Source of the DNA: an uncultured Bacteroidota bacterium
GTDB lineage: Bacteria > Bacteroidota > Bacteroidia > Flavobacteriales > Flavobacteriaceae
DNA: 64,000 nt
Reading direction: 5' to 3'
NCBI GenBank assembly: GCA_902629505.1
Contig: CACORF010000001.1
Location: 124,001 to 188,000, forward strand
In this document: piece by piece, positions 46,950 through 55,926 of the stretch
Numbering within the stretch: position 1 is the first letter of the stretch
Layout: each line of letters opens with the position of its first letter
The notes under the pieces: model-generated
What the model saw: only the letters and a program-made list of their open reading frames with translations
Told to the model about the DNA's origin: nothing
Database searches by the model: none
Translations under genes and position numbers: made by a program

Positions 46950-49200
46950 TCAAAAGAGATTCTAAAGAATTTAAATCTGAAATCAGTACTTGTCTTGGTT
47001 TGCTTCCTTCAAAAGGCCCAACAATACCAGCATCTTCCATCTGATCAATCAACCTTCCAGCTCTGTTGTATCCAAGCTTAAGTTTTCTTTGTAACAATGA
47101 TGCTGAGCCCTGTTGATTAGTAACAATAACTCTTGCCGCTTCATTAAACATTGAATCTCTTTCATCTACAGATATTTCAGAGGATGAATTAACATCTTCT
47201 TTTGAATATTCTGGAAGGATGTAAGCAGATGCGTAACCAGTCTGAGAGCCAATAAATTCTGATAATTTTTCAACATCAGGAGTGTCAATAAAACCACATT
47301 GTATTCTAGTTAAATCATTTGATTGAGAATATAATAAATCCCCTCTACCGATTAATTGTTCAGCACCACCCGTATCTAGTATAGTCCTTGAGTCAATTTT
47401 TGAAGTAACTCTAAATGCAATTCTTGCAGGAAAATTGGCCTTTATCAACCCCGTAATAACATTTACAGATGGTCTTTGAGTAGCTATTATTAAATGAATA
47501 CCTACTGCTCTTGAAAGTTGGGCAAGTCTTGCAAGGGGTGTCTCAACTTCTTTTCCTGCTGTCATTATTAAATCAGCAAATTCATCAATAACTAAAATTA
47601 TATATGGAAGAAATGTATGACCATTTTCAGGATTTAGCTTTCTTGATATAAATTTTGAATTATATTCTTTTATATTTCTGGACATAGCATCTTTTAACAA
47701 CTCATATCTTTTATCCATTTCTCTACATAATGAATTAAGAGTATTAATAACTTTGTCATTTTCAATTATAATTGCATCCTCAGATTCAGGAAGTTTTGCT
47801 AAATAGTGCCTCTCAATTTTATTGTAAATCGATAGTTCAATCTTTTTTGGATCTACAAGAACAAATTTTACTTCAGCAGGATGCTTTTTATAAAGAATAG
47901 AGGTCAGAATTGCATTAATACCAACTGATTTACCTTGTCCAGTTGCTCCTGCCATAAGTAGATGAGGCATTTTTGTAAGATCGACAATGAATGTTTCATT
48001 GCTAATGGTTTTACCGATAGCAATAGGAAGTTCCATTTCAGACTCAATATATTTTTTGGACGATAATAAGGACTTCATTGAAACAATTGATTTCTGCTTA
48101 TTTGGAACTTCAATACCAATTGTACCTTTTCCAGGTATAGGGGCAATTATTCTTATCCCTAGTGCAGACAGAGATAATGCTATATCATCTTCAAGGTTTT
48201 TAATCTTTGAAATTCTTACTCCTGCATCTGGAATTATCTCATATAAGGTAACTGTTGGGCCAATTGTTGCTTTAATTTGCTTAATTCCAATATTGTAATT
48301 TTTTAAGGTATCAACAATTTTATTTTTATTTGTTTCCAGTTCATTTTGATCAATCTTTATTGTACCATCTCCATAATCTTTAAGTAGATCGATACCTGGA
48401 TTTTTAAAATTTCTTAAATCTAAAGTTGGATCAAACTTTTTTAAATTAACCCTATCAAAACTAATTTTTTCAGTACTTTTTTCTTCAAAATTAATTTCTT
48501 CAACTTCCATTGATATTTCATCTGAATCAATTGAAGAATCCTTTGAATCAATTTTAACTTTTTCTTCTTCATAATCAGAAGTCTCAATTTCAGATTCAAT
48601 ATTTGAGCTATCATTCAATTCATTAGTTGAATCTAAAGTATCAGTTTTTGAATTGTTTGTATTCTTAAATAGAGATAGTAAAGAATCAGGAGTTAGGTTC
48701 CATACCACAGCAGCTGATGTAAGTAAAATGAAGGATAAAATTATTATAATACCAGTATCTCCAATATATGCCTTTAAAAATGAGTTTAGTTCAAAACCTA
48801 CAATTCCTGTTTGTAATGGGTAATAATCACTAATATATCCTGAAAATATTATTGTCCAAATCATTAAGACTAATAGCCAGTTTATATTCTTAATTAATAG
48901 TAATATTTTTTTATTGAAAAGAATAAAGTAAGATGAAAGGAGAAGTATTATTGGAATGACAAAGCTTCCAATCCCGAATAATTTAAAAATAAAGAAATGG
49001 CTTATAGATGCTCCAACCTTACCCAAAATATTTTCTACTTGGACGTCTCTGTCAAATAGACTATTAACATTACTTTGATCAACTTTCCAGTTAAACATGT
49101 ATGAAATAAAGGAAATGAAAAGTACAATTGAAGTGAATAGAAGTGTATAGCCAAGTACAACCTTAAATTTGTTTAAACTAGCTGATTTCTTACTACTCAT
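46939..49200 (-). CDS. ftsK: DNA translocase FtsK/SpoIIIE
   Basis: A 753-residue DNA pump that clears chromosome ends from the division septum. Four helices lie in residues 15-180. An acidic, low-complexity linker (about 185-245) follows. The motor has Walker A GATGQGKSVG near 415 and the Walker B region VIDEFADLIM near 540. The gamma domain at the C-terminus (ASLLQRKLKLGYNRAGRLID) reads the DNA polarity signals. The linker is much shorter than in E. coli FtsK (1329 residues). It has its own promoter box and starts the ftsK-lolA-lptF-ribB operon. Confidence 0.96.
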   Translation of the reverse strand: MSSKKSASLNKFKVVLGYTLLFTSIVLFISFISYMFNWKVDQSNVNSLFDRDVQVENILGKVGASISHFFIFKLFGIGSFVIPIILLLSSYFILFNKKILLLIKNINWLLVLMIWTIIFSGYISDYYPLQTGIVGFELNSFLKAYIGDTGIIIILSFILLTSAAVVWNLTPDSLLSLFKNTNNSKTDTLDSTNELNDSSNIESEIETSDYEEEKVKIDSKDSSIDSDEISMEVEEINFEEKSTEKISFDRVNLKKFDPTLDLRNFKNPGIDLLKDYGDGTIKIDQNELETNKNKIVDTLKNYNIGIKQIKATIGPTVTLYEIIPDAGVRISKIKNLEDDIALSLSALGIRIIAPIPGKGTIGIEVPNKQKSIVSMKSLLSSKKYIESEMELPIAIGKTISNETFIVDLTKMPHLLMAGATGQGKSVGINAILTSILYKKHPAEVKFVLVDPKKIELSIYNKIERHYLAKLPESEDAIIIENDKVINTLNSLCREMDKRYELLKDAMSRNIKEYNSKFISRKLNPENGHTFLPYIILVIDEFADLIMTAGKEVETPLARLAQLSRAVGIHLIIATQRPSVNVITGLIKANFPARIAFRVTSKIDSRTILDTGGAEQLIGRGDLLYSQSNDLTRIQCGFIDTPDVEKLSEFIGSQTGYASAYILPEYSKEDVNSSSEISVDERDSMFNEAARVIVTNQQGSASLLQRKLKLGYNRAGRLIDQMEDAGIVGPFEGSKPRQVLISDLNSLESLLSGK

Positions 49201-49217
49201 AAATTAATAGTATTTTA

Positions 49218-49225
49218 CAAAAATA
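49218..49225 (-). promoter_or_regulatory. Bacteroidota -7 promoter box for the ftsK operon
   Basis: Read leftward the bases are TATTTTTG, ending 17 bases before the ftsK ATG. No TTG at the -33 position is seen. Confidence 0.5.
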
Positions 49226-49241
49226 CGAATATGAGTTTATA

Positions 49242-50690
49242 TTATTGATTTTTGATTCCTAAAGTCCTAATTTTTATTCTTAGTGCTGCATATATTAGAG
49301 TCATGAAAGGACTTATCCAATTAAAAACTGCATAGATAAAGTATTCACCTACATTTACACCCAATACTGATGAGTGATAAGCACCACATGAGTTCCATGG
49401 AATTAATGCAGAGGTAACAGTAGCAGAATCCTCTAAAGTCCTACTTAGATTTTCAGGAGCTAGACCTTTATCTTTAAATGCCTTCTCAAACATCTTACCA
49501 GAGACAACAATTGATAAATACTGATCTGAAGCACTTACATTAAGAGCTAAACATGAAGCTACGGTACTAGCAAACAATTTGAATGTATTATCAGCCCATT
49601 CTAGTAGAGACTTACTAATAGTTTTAAGAGCACCAATTGCATCCATTACACCACCAAATACCATTGTGCCAATCACTAAAAAAATTGTATTCATCATTCC
49701 AAGCATCCCACCCGTAGAAAATAAATCATTAAGAATCTCATTATTTGTTTCAATACTAATCTTTCCAGTAATTGTGTTCATGATTACAATATATGAGTCA
49801 ACTATATTAGAACTAGTTGCGCCAGACAATTCATTAATAATCTGAGGTTGAAAAATTAAAGAAAATAAAGCTCCTGCAAGTGTTCCAATTACAAGTGCAA
49901 TTAATGGGGGAGTTTTTTTAACTATCATAATCAGTACTAGTAATGGAACTATAAAAAGAGCTAATGAAATATTAAATTTTTCAGATATAGCATTTAACAA
50001 ATAAGTATTATCTGTTGTTCCATCAGAAACTTGAAGGAATCCCAAAATTATAAACACAATTAGTGTTATAGTTATACTAGGGATAGTGGTATATGTTAAA
50101 TACTTTATATGCTTAAAAAGATCCACCCTTGTAACAGCAGCTGCCAGATTTGTTGTATCGCTCAATGGAGAAAGTTTATCCCCAAAATATCCTCCAGCAA
50201 TAACAGCACCACCAACCATACCAGCTGGAATGCCTAAAGCTTTTCCAATTCCAACTAGTGCAATTCCAACTGTTGCTGAAGTTGTCCAACTACTTCCAGT
50301 TGCAACAGATATTATGGAACATATCACTATACAAGCTGGGAGAAAAATATTAGGATCTAATATCTTTAATCCATAATATACCATAGCAGGAATTATACCA
50401 CTTATCATCCATGTGCCAGCTAGTGCACCAACAAATAGTAGTATTAATAATGCTCCAGTTACTGATTTTACACTATTGGAAATACTTGTAAGGATCTCCT
50501 TATAGGAAATTTTATATATAAAACCAATTAAAGCACCAAAAAGACCTGATAAAATTAAAATGAATTGATTGGTTCCATTTAAAGAGTCATCTCCATAAAT
50601 AAAGACGTTAATACTAAGGAGTAAGACAAGAAAAATAATAGGAAGCAAAGCTACTCCAATCGATAAATTTACATTAGAAGAGTTTTTCAA
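49242..50690 (-). CDS. nhaC: NhaC family Na+/H+ antiporter (TTG start)
   Basis: A 482-residue inner-membrane antiporter with about 12 helices, exchanging internal sodium for protons and fitting a marine life. Typical segments are ATGSSWTTSATVGIALVGIGKA near 130 (core motif GSSWTT), GGYFGDKLSPLSDTTNLAAA near 170 and LEDSATVTSALIPWNSCGAY near 425. No ATG precedes the first helix; TTG at 50690 is the only reasonable start. Related Na+/malate-lactate antiporters of the same family cannot be ruled out. Confidence 0.9.
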   Translation of the reverse strand: MKNSSNVNLSIGVALLPIIFLVLLLSINVFIYGDDSLNGTNQFILILSGLFGALIGFIYKISYKEILTSISNSVKSVTGALLILLFVGALAGTWMISGIIPAMVYYGLKILDPNIFLPACIVICSIISVATGSSWTTSATVGIALVGIGKALGIPAGMVGGAVIAGGYFGDKLSPLSDTTNLAAAVTRVDLFKHIKYLTYTTIPSITITLIVFIILGFLQVSDGTTDNTYLLNAISEKFNISLALFIVPLLVLIMIVKKTPPLIALVIGTLAGALFSLIFQPQIINELSGATSSNIVDSYIVIMNTITGKISIETNNEILNDLFSTGGMLGMMNTIFLVIGTMVFGGVMDAIGALKTISKSLLEWADNTFKLFASTVASCLALNVSASDQYLSIVVSGKMFEKAFKDKGLAPENLSRTLEDSATVTSALIPWNSCGAYHSSVLGVNVGEYFIYAVFNWISPFMTLIYAALRIKIRTLGIKNQ

Positions 50691-50784
50691 AATGGCAAAT
50701 TATATTGTACAAGTTCAGAAAAAAAATTATAACCATTAATAAAATTCAACACTTATTTGGTCAAACTTTATTTATTTTTACCAA

Positions 50785-51714
50785 GTGGAATATAATATTG
50801 AAAAAGTTTTTAAAGAAAAACTAAAATTACTTAAAGATTCTAAATTTTTAATTGCAGTTAGTGGTGGTGTTGATAGTATGGTTTTAGTCAATTTATTTAA
50901 AAAAAGTGATTTAAATTTTTCTGTGGCTCATTGTAATTTCAAATTAAGATCAGAGGAAAGTGATTTGGATCAAGCATTTGTAAAAAGTTGGGTTGTAGAT
51001 AATAACCAAAAGTATTACAGCACAAGTTTTGATACAAAAGAATTTTGTAGGTACAATAAAATTGGTATACAAGAGGGCGCAAGAAAACTCAGGTATGAAT
51101 GGTTCTATGATTTAAAAGAAATATATGGCTTTGATTATATAGTTACAGCTCACCATTTAAATGATCAAATTGAAACATACTTAATTAATTCTATGAGAGG
51201 TACAGGTTTAAGTGGATTAGTTGGTATTCCAGAGAAAACAGATAATTTATTTAGACCACTACTCAATATTTCTAAAACTGAAATAGAAGAATACGCAATT
51301 AATAACAAAATCCAATTTAGGGTAGACTCATCAAATTTAGGTAATGATTACCTCAGAAATACTATCAGAAATTCAATTATTCCAAAATTTCAGGAATATG
51401 ATGATAATGTTATGTTAAAGTTCAAGACAACTATAAATAACTTAAACTCTACCAAGATATTTGCAGATATAATCATTAATAATATTAAAGAAAAAATATT
51501 TTTAAAAGATGGTTTAGATGAAAGGGTTAAAATATCTGAACTGAGTAAATTGAACCCTTTGGAATTCTATGTACACAGTTTGTTTTCAGCATATGGCTTT
51601 GATTTTAAGGAGGTTATTAAGTTATTTTCGTCTGATACTGGCAAATACATTAAATCAATTAGATATAAATTGACTAAAAATAAAAATGACCTAATAATCT
51701 CAAAAAATGATTAA
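50785..51714 (+). CDS. tilS: tRNA(Ile)-lysidine synthase, short form without the C-terminal domain
   Basis: Converts C34 of tRNA-Ile(CAU) to lysidine so that it reads AUA. The P-loop SGGVDS is at 26-31 and the ATPase motifs HCNFKLRSEESD, GARKLRYEWF and HHLNDQIETYL all follow. At 309 residues it ends after the middle domain; full-length relatives have 430-450 residues and a C-terminal domain that helps grip tRNA. The end is genuine, as the dsbD start overlaps it by 8 bases. The start is GTG at 50785. AUA is a common codon in this AT-rich genome, so the enzyme should be essential. Confidence 0.92.
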   Translation: MEYNIEKVFKEKLKLLKDSKFLIAVSGGVDSMVLVNLFKKSDLNFSVAHCNFKLRSEESDLDQAFVKSWVVDNNQKYYSTSFDTKEFCRYNKIGIQEGARKLRYEWFYDLKEIYGFDYIVTAHHLNDQIETYLINSMRGTGLSGLVGIPEKTDNLFRPLLNISKTEIEEYAINNKIQFRVDSSNLGNDYLRNTIRNSIIPKFQEYDDNVMLKFKTTINNLNSTKIFADIIINNIKEKIFLKDGLDERVKISELSKLNPLEFYVHSLFSAYGFDFKEVIKLFSSDTGKYIKSIRYKLTKNKNDLIISKND

Positions 51715-53635
51715 ACATTTATTTTTTGTTTTACTTTCAGTATTCTCTCTTAACTCTCAAGACCAAGAGCCTGTTACATGGTCATATGAAGTAGAGAAAC
51801 TTACTAACCAAGAGTATAAAATAACATTTGATGCAAAAATATTAGATGGATGGAAACTCTATTCTCAATTTTCACCTGAAGAAGGTTCAGTTTCAACTAC
51901 GTTCAATTACATTAATAAAAAGTTAGATTATGAAGCAGATAATGTTTTTAATGAAAATCCTTACACAATAGGATATGACAATGTGTTCAAAATGGATCTA
52001 TTCTATTTTGAAAAAGAGGCTTCATTTAATCAGACAATAAATCTTTTAAATAAAGATATTAATCAAATCAAAATTGAGGTAGATTACTCTTCATGTGATG
52101 ATGAACTATGTATATTTAGAAATGAAACATTTAATATTGTTTTAGATAAAACAAAGATTGTTCAAGATGATGATAATGTTTCTTTAAATGATATTAGAAA
52201 ATATAACATGCTTGAGCTGGATTTAGATAAATCCAGTTATACTAACCTTGATATTGTCCAATCTTCAAATTATTTTGAGATTTTTATTTTTGGTTTGCTT
52301 GCAGGTTTTTTAGCTCTTCTTACTCCTTGTATTTTTCCAATGATACCATTAACGGTTTCATATTTTATTGATCAAACAAAGCTTAGATACAGTAGTGCAA
52401 CTTCTGCATCTTTGTATGGTTTATTTATAGTTTTAATATATCTTTTACTTAGTGTGCCATTTCACTTGTTTGATAGCCTAAATCCAAATATTTTAAATAC
52501 TATTTCAACTAATGTTTATGTAAATATCACTTTTTTTATAGTGTTTATTTTATTTGCAATATCGTTTTTTGGATATTTCGATATAGTCATACCTAGTAGT
52601 TTAATTTCTACTTCAGAAAAGAAATCAGAAAAAGGTGGAGTTGTTGGAATATTTTTTATGTCACTAACTCTTGCACTTGTATCATTTTCTTGTACCGGTC
52701 CAATATTAGGTTCATTGCTTGCAGGCTCTCTTTCATCAGCAGAATCGGGTGCTACGCAGCTTTCATATGGAATGTTAGGCTTCGGAGCTGCGTTAGCTTT
52801 GCCTTTCACTTTTCTAGCCTTTTATCCAAAATATCTATCATTGATTCCTAGATCAGGAATATGGTTGAAAAAATTGAAAGTTTCTCTAGGTTTTATTGAG
52901 TTAGCTTTAGCCTTTAAATTTCTATCTAACGCTGATCTTGTTGAAGGCTGGGGTATACTAAAAAGAGAAGTGTTTATAATAATATGGGTAATAATTTTTC
53001 TTATTATGTCATTTTATTTATTCGGATCATATTTTGGTAAGTTTAAATTTAACTACAAGAGCTTCTCAGGTTGGTTCTTTCTGTTCTTTTCATTATATCT
53101 TGTATCTGGATTATTTGAAAGTAAGAATGTCAGATTGCTTAGTGGAATTCTACCTCCAGAGTTTTACTCGATTAATGAAAATAACAATGACTGTCCATTG
53201 GGGCTAAATTGTTTTAAAGATTATGAAAGTGGTAAGAAATATGCTATTGATAATGATAGAATTATACTTCTAGACTTCACAGGTTGGGCCTGTGCAAATT
53301 GTAGAAGGATGGAAGAAAATGTATGGTCAAAGCCAACTATTTTTAACTTACTTGACTCAGAATTTGTGATTATATCTTTGTACGTTGATGATCGATCTAA
53401 ATTATCTGAAGAGGAAGAGTTTAAATATTTAAATTCTTCTGGTAATATTCAATATATTAACAATGTAGGAAGAAGATGGTCTCTTTTTCAGCAAATTAAT
53501 TTTAGTAATGCTTCACAGCCCTACTATGTAGCTATGATGCCCTCAGGAAAAATATTAACTGAGCCTATTCAATATACATCAGAAAAAAACTTTGAAAATT
53601 GGTTAAGATTATCTTTAGAAGAATCAATCAAATAA
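51707..53635 (+). CDS. dsbD: DsbD-family thiol:disulfide interchange protein
   Basis: A 642-residue inner-membrane protein that passes electrons from cytoplasmic thioredoxin to periplasmic thiols. A signal peptide (1-17) is followed by an N-terminal immunoglobulin-like domain to about 175. Eight membrane helices follow, with the redox cysteines in TPCIFPMIP and SFSCTGPILG. The C-terminal thioredoxin-like domain has CANC at 529-532. All three redox parts are present, although only one clear cysteine pair (SSCDDELC) marks the N-terminal domain. It overlaps tilS by 8 bases and ends one base from the convergent nitroreductase stop. Confidence 0.94.
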   Translation: MIKHLFFVLLSVFSLNSQDQEPVTWSYEVEKLTNQEYKITFDAKILDGWKLYSQFSPEEGSVSTTFNYINKKLDYEADNVFNENPYTIGYDNVFKMDLFYFEKEASFNQTINLLNKDINQIKIEVDYSSCDDELCIFRNETFNIVLDKTKIVQDDDNVSLNDIRKYNMLELDLDKSSYTNLDIVQSSNYFEIFIFGLLAGFLALLTPCIFPMIPLTVSYFIDQTKLRYSSATSASLYGLFIVLIYLLLSVPFHLFDSLNPNILNTISTNVYVNITFFIVFILFAISFFGYFDIVIPSSLISTSEKKSEKGGVVGIFFMSLTLALVSFSCTGPILGSLLAGSLSSAESGATQLSYGMLGFGAALALPFTFLAFYPKYLSLIPRSGIWLKKLKVSLGFIELALAFKFLSNADLVEGWGILKREVFIIIWVIIFLIMSFYLFGSYFGKFKFNYKSFSGWFFLFFSLYLVSGLFESKNVRLLSGILPPEFYSINENNNDCPLGLNCFKDYESGKKYAIDNDRIILLDFTGWACANCRRMEENVWSKPTIFNLLDSEFVIISLYVDDRSKLSEEEEFKYLNSSGNIQYINNVGRRWSLFQQINFSNASQPYYVAMMPSGKILTEPIQYTSEKNFENWLRLSLEESIK

Positions 53636-53636
53636 A

Positions 53637-54353
53637 TTATTTTTTAAAATATACATCATCAAATGGAATCCTAAATCTTTCTCCGTAAACCCCTTCTTTC
53701 AATCGAATCCCACATCCAATTACCATGTTTATCTCTGACTTTTTATTTAGTTTCAGAAGCTTTTTTAATTTTAACGAATCAAAACCTTCCATTGGGCATG
53801 TGTCATATCCAAACCCTGCCATACTTATCATAAAATTTTGAGATGCCAAAGCTGCGCTTTTATGAGCAACTATTCTAGTATCAGAATTTCTAAGTTGTCT
53901 ATACATTACTCTAAAAAATCCCAGAAAATTTGCTAAAATATATTTACAATAGCTAGATATGCCAAGAAAGTCTTTATACACTAATGGAACTGCTTTAGTA
54001 TAATATTTCTTCACCAAGTTATATTGCTTTTGGTTTAACTCTTTCTTTTTTGAATCAAAAAAATTAATATTCTGATTAGCTCTTTTTTTCCAGAGATCTT
54101 TTCTAACTAACACTATTACTATCTGTTTAGCTGTTGATGCAGCAGGTTGATTAAAACAGATTTTAGATACTTTTTGTAATAAATTTTTATTAGTAATATG
54201 ATAGAATTCCCATAACTGAAGATTACTACTAGTAGGAGCTAAGACACCATTTTCAATACACTTTTTTACAATTTTAGAATCAATCTCTTTATTTGGGTCA
54301 AACTTTCTAACGGATCGTCTAAAATTTATTGCTTCAGTCACACTCTTCTCCAT
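53637..54353 (-). CDS. Nitroreductase family protein
   Basis: A 238-residue flavoprotein of the NAD(P)H-nitroreductase/FMN reductase family. The N-terminal INFRRSVRKFDPNKEI holds the phosphate-binding RRSVR and APTSSNLQLWEFYHI follows near 38. AAALASQNFMISMAGFGYDTCPMEG-type sequence near 170-190 is the usual second motif. About 40 extra residues sit between these, around a KKYYTKAVPLVYKDFLG stretch. The electron acceptor is unknown. It is 1 base downstream of the aldehyde dehydrogenase gene. Confidence 0.88.
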   Translation of the reverse strand: MEKSVTEAINFRRSVRKFDPNKEIDSKIVKKCIENGVLAPTSSNLQLWEFYHITNKNLLQKVSKICFNQPAASTAKQIVIVLVRKDLWKKRANQNINFFDSKKKELNQKQYNLVKKYYTKAVPLVYKDFLGISSYCKYILANFLGFFRVMYRQLRNSDTRIVAHKSAALASQNFMISMAGFGYDTCPMEGFDSLKLKKLLKLNKKSEINMVIGCGIRLKEGVYGERFRIPFDDVYFKK

Positions 54354-54354
54354 A

Positions 54355-55734
54355 TTAAAGTTTATCTAGTATCTTTTTTATTAGTCTGAATGATTCTGGA
54401 TAGGGACCATATCTATATGGTAGATCAATCATTGACTTTTTTTCTAAAATAGGTTTGTAGTGAGTAAATGTATCAAATGAAAACTTACCTCTATATGCTC
54501 CCATTCCGCTTGGTCCAATACCGCCAAAAGGTAAATTTGGGTTTACATAATGAATTAATGTATCATTTACAACACATCCTCCAAACTTATTATTTTGAAC
54601 AAGTTTATCAATGAACTTCTGATTTTTTGAAAATATATAGAATGCAAGTGGGGATGGATTTTTTTCAATTATTGTTTGAACTTCATTTTCATTCTCATAT
54701 GACAAAATAGGCAAAATAGGTCCAAATATTTCATCATTCATGATTTCAGAGTTTAAATCTGGATCAATTATTAAAGTAGGTTCGATAAAAAGTTTTTCTT
54801 CATCGATTTTACCTCCAAATTCAACATCATTCTCTTTTAGAATTTCTTTAAGTCTGACTAAATTATCTTTATTAATAATTCTTCCATAGCTTTCAGACTT
54901 TATCGAAGAATTTCCATAAGTTAATATTATATTTTTTTTAATCATTGAGATCAACTCATCTTTTACATGATTATTAACAACTATGTAATCAGGTGCAATA
55001 CATGTTTGACCACAGTTCACAAACTTTCCTGAAACTATTCTTTTAGCTACCTTATCTATGTCCACTCCAATATCAACAACACAAGGACTCTTTCCTCCTA
55101 GTTCAAGTGTAATTGGAGTTAGGTTTTTTCCAGCTTTTTCAGCAATAATTTTTCCTATTCTTGTACTTCCTGTAAAAAATATATAATCCCATTTTTTTTC
55201 TAATAAATACTTTGCAACTGAAGCATCTCCTTCAACCACACATGCTAAGTTTCTTGGAAAAACAGATTCAATTAACTCTCTTAAAACAGTTGAAGTATTT
55301 GGAGCTAATTCTGATGGTTTGATTATTACTGTATTTCCTGCTGCTATAGCACCAATAAGTGGTGTTAAAGATAACTGGAAAGGATAATTCCAAGGTGTTA
55401 TGATTAGAACATTTCCATATGGTTCTGGAACTAAATAATTTTTAGATGGAAAATTAAATATTGAACCTTTTACTTTCTTTTTTTTAGACCATCTTTTTAG
55501 TTTTTTTGTGAATAATTTAATCTCTCGTTTAACTAGAAGTATCTCGGATAAAAAAGATTCAAATTCATGTTTATTAAGATCTTTTTTTAAAGCACCATAA
55601 ATCTTTTCTTCATTATTCTCAATAGATTTTAATAATGAATTCAAAATTTGAATCCTGTAATTCACAGAATTAGAATTAGATTTACTAAATTTTTTTTGTG
55701 AATTAATTATATTATCAATTTCCTTATGTTCCAT
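54355..55734 (-). CDS. Aldehyde dehydrogenase, class 3-like
   Basis: An NAD(P)-dependent enzyme of about 459 residues that oxidises aldehydes, probably fatty or aromatic ones, to acids. FFTGSTRIG holds the nucleotide-binding loop, LELGGKSP the general-base glutamate and NCGQTCIAPDY the catalytic cysteine. The short N-terminus and the C-terminal KPILEKK-type tail resemble class 3 and AlkH-like enzymes. The start is set at ATG 55734, because a longer frame starts with a TTG that lies inside the promoter box. The nitroreductase gene follows immediately. Confidence 0.9.
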   Translation of the reverse strand: MEHKEIDNIINSQKKFSKSNSNSVNYRIQILNSLLKSIENNEEKIYGALKKDLNKHEFESFLSEILLVKREIKLFTKKLKRWSKKKKVKGSIFNFPSKNYLVPEPYGNVLIITPWNYPFQLSLTPLIGAIAAGNTVIIKPSELAPNTSTVLRELIESVFPRNLACVVEGDASVAKYLLEKKWDYIFFTGSTRIGKIIAEKAGKNLTPITLELGGKSPCVVDIGVDIDKVAKRIVSGKFVNCGQTCIAPDYIVVNNHVKDELISMIKKNIILTYGNSSIKSESYGRIINKDNLVRLKEILKENDVEFGGKIDEEKLFIEPTLIIDPDLNSEIMNDEIFGPILPILSYENENEVQTIIEKNPSPLAFYIFSKNQKFIDKLVQNNKFGGCVVNDTLIHYVNPNLPFGGIGPSGMGAYRGKFSFDTFTHYKPILEKKSMIDLPYRYGPYPESFRLIKKILDKL

Positions 55735-55743
55735 AATTGATTT

Positions 55744-55751
55744 CAAATCTA
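55744..55751 (-). promoter_or_regulatory. Bacteroidota -7 promoter box, 9 bases before the aldehyde dehydrogenase
   Basis: Read leftward the bases are TAGATTTG, followed by 9 bases to the ATG at 55734. The short distance leaves a leader of at most about 5 bases. Confidence 0.45.
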
Positions 55752-55926
55752 ATTATTTATATTCGAAAATGATATTTATTAATTTGGATATGATATATTT
55801 AAACTACTAAAATAATGATTATCAGTATATTAATTAATAAAATATTTCTTTGAACATAGGTAAATTATTTAAAAAGATTAAGAAAGATGGTATCATGGTA
55901 ATAATTTTAATAAATAATTAAATGCT
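55747..55926 (+). promoter_or_regulatory. Upstream region of the ilv operon with three tiny Ile/Leu-rich frames
   Basis: This 180-base gap is the longest in the window. It holds three short plus-strand frames: 55769-55810 (MIFINLDMIYLNY), 55815-55853 (MIISILINKIFL) and 55895-55921 (MVIILINN). All are rich in the end-product amino acids of the operon. No strong hairpin with a T-run, no T-box and no perfect TAnnTTTG were seen; TTAATTTG at 55779 and TTTCTTTG at 55845 each miss one base. Leader-peptide control is possible, but AT-rich DNA encodes such peptides easily by chance. Confidence 0.25.

Noticed and set aside
55735..55746. TTG start four codons upstream of the aldehyde dehydrogenase
   Set aside because: This TTG lies inside the likely promoter box TAGATTTG and would hardly be transcribed; ATG at 55734 is better.
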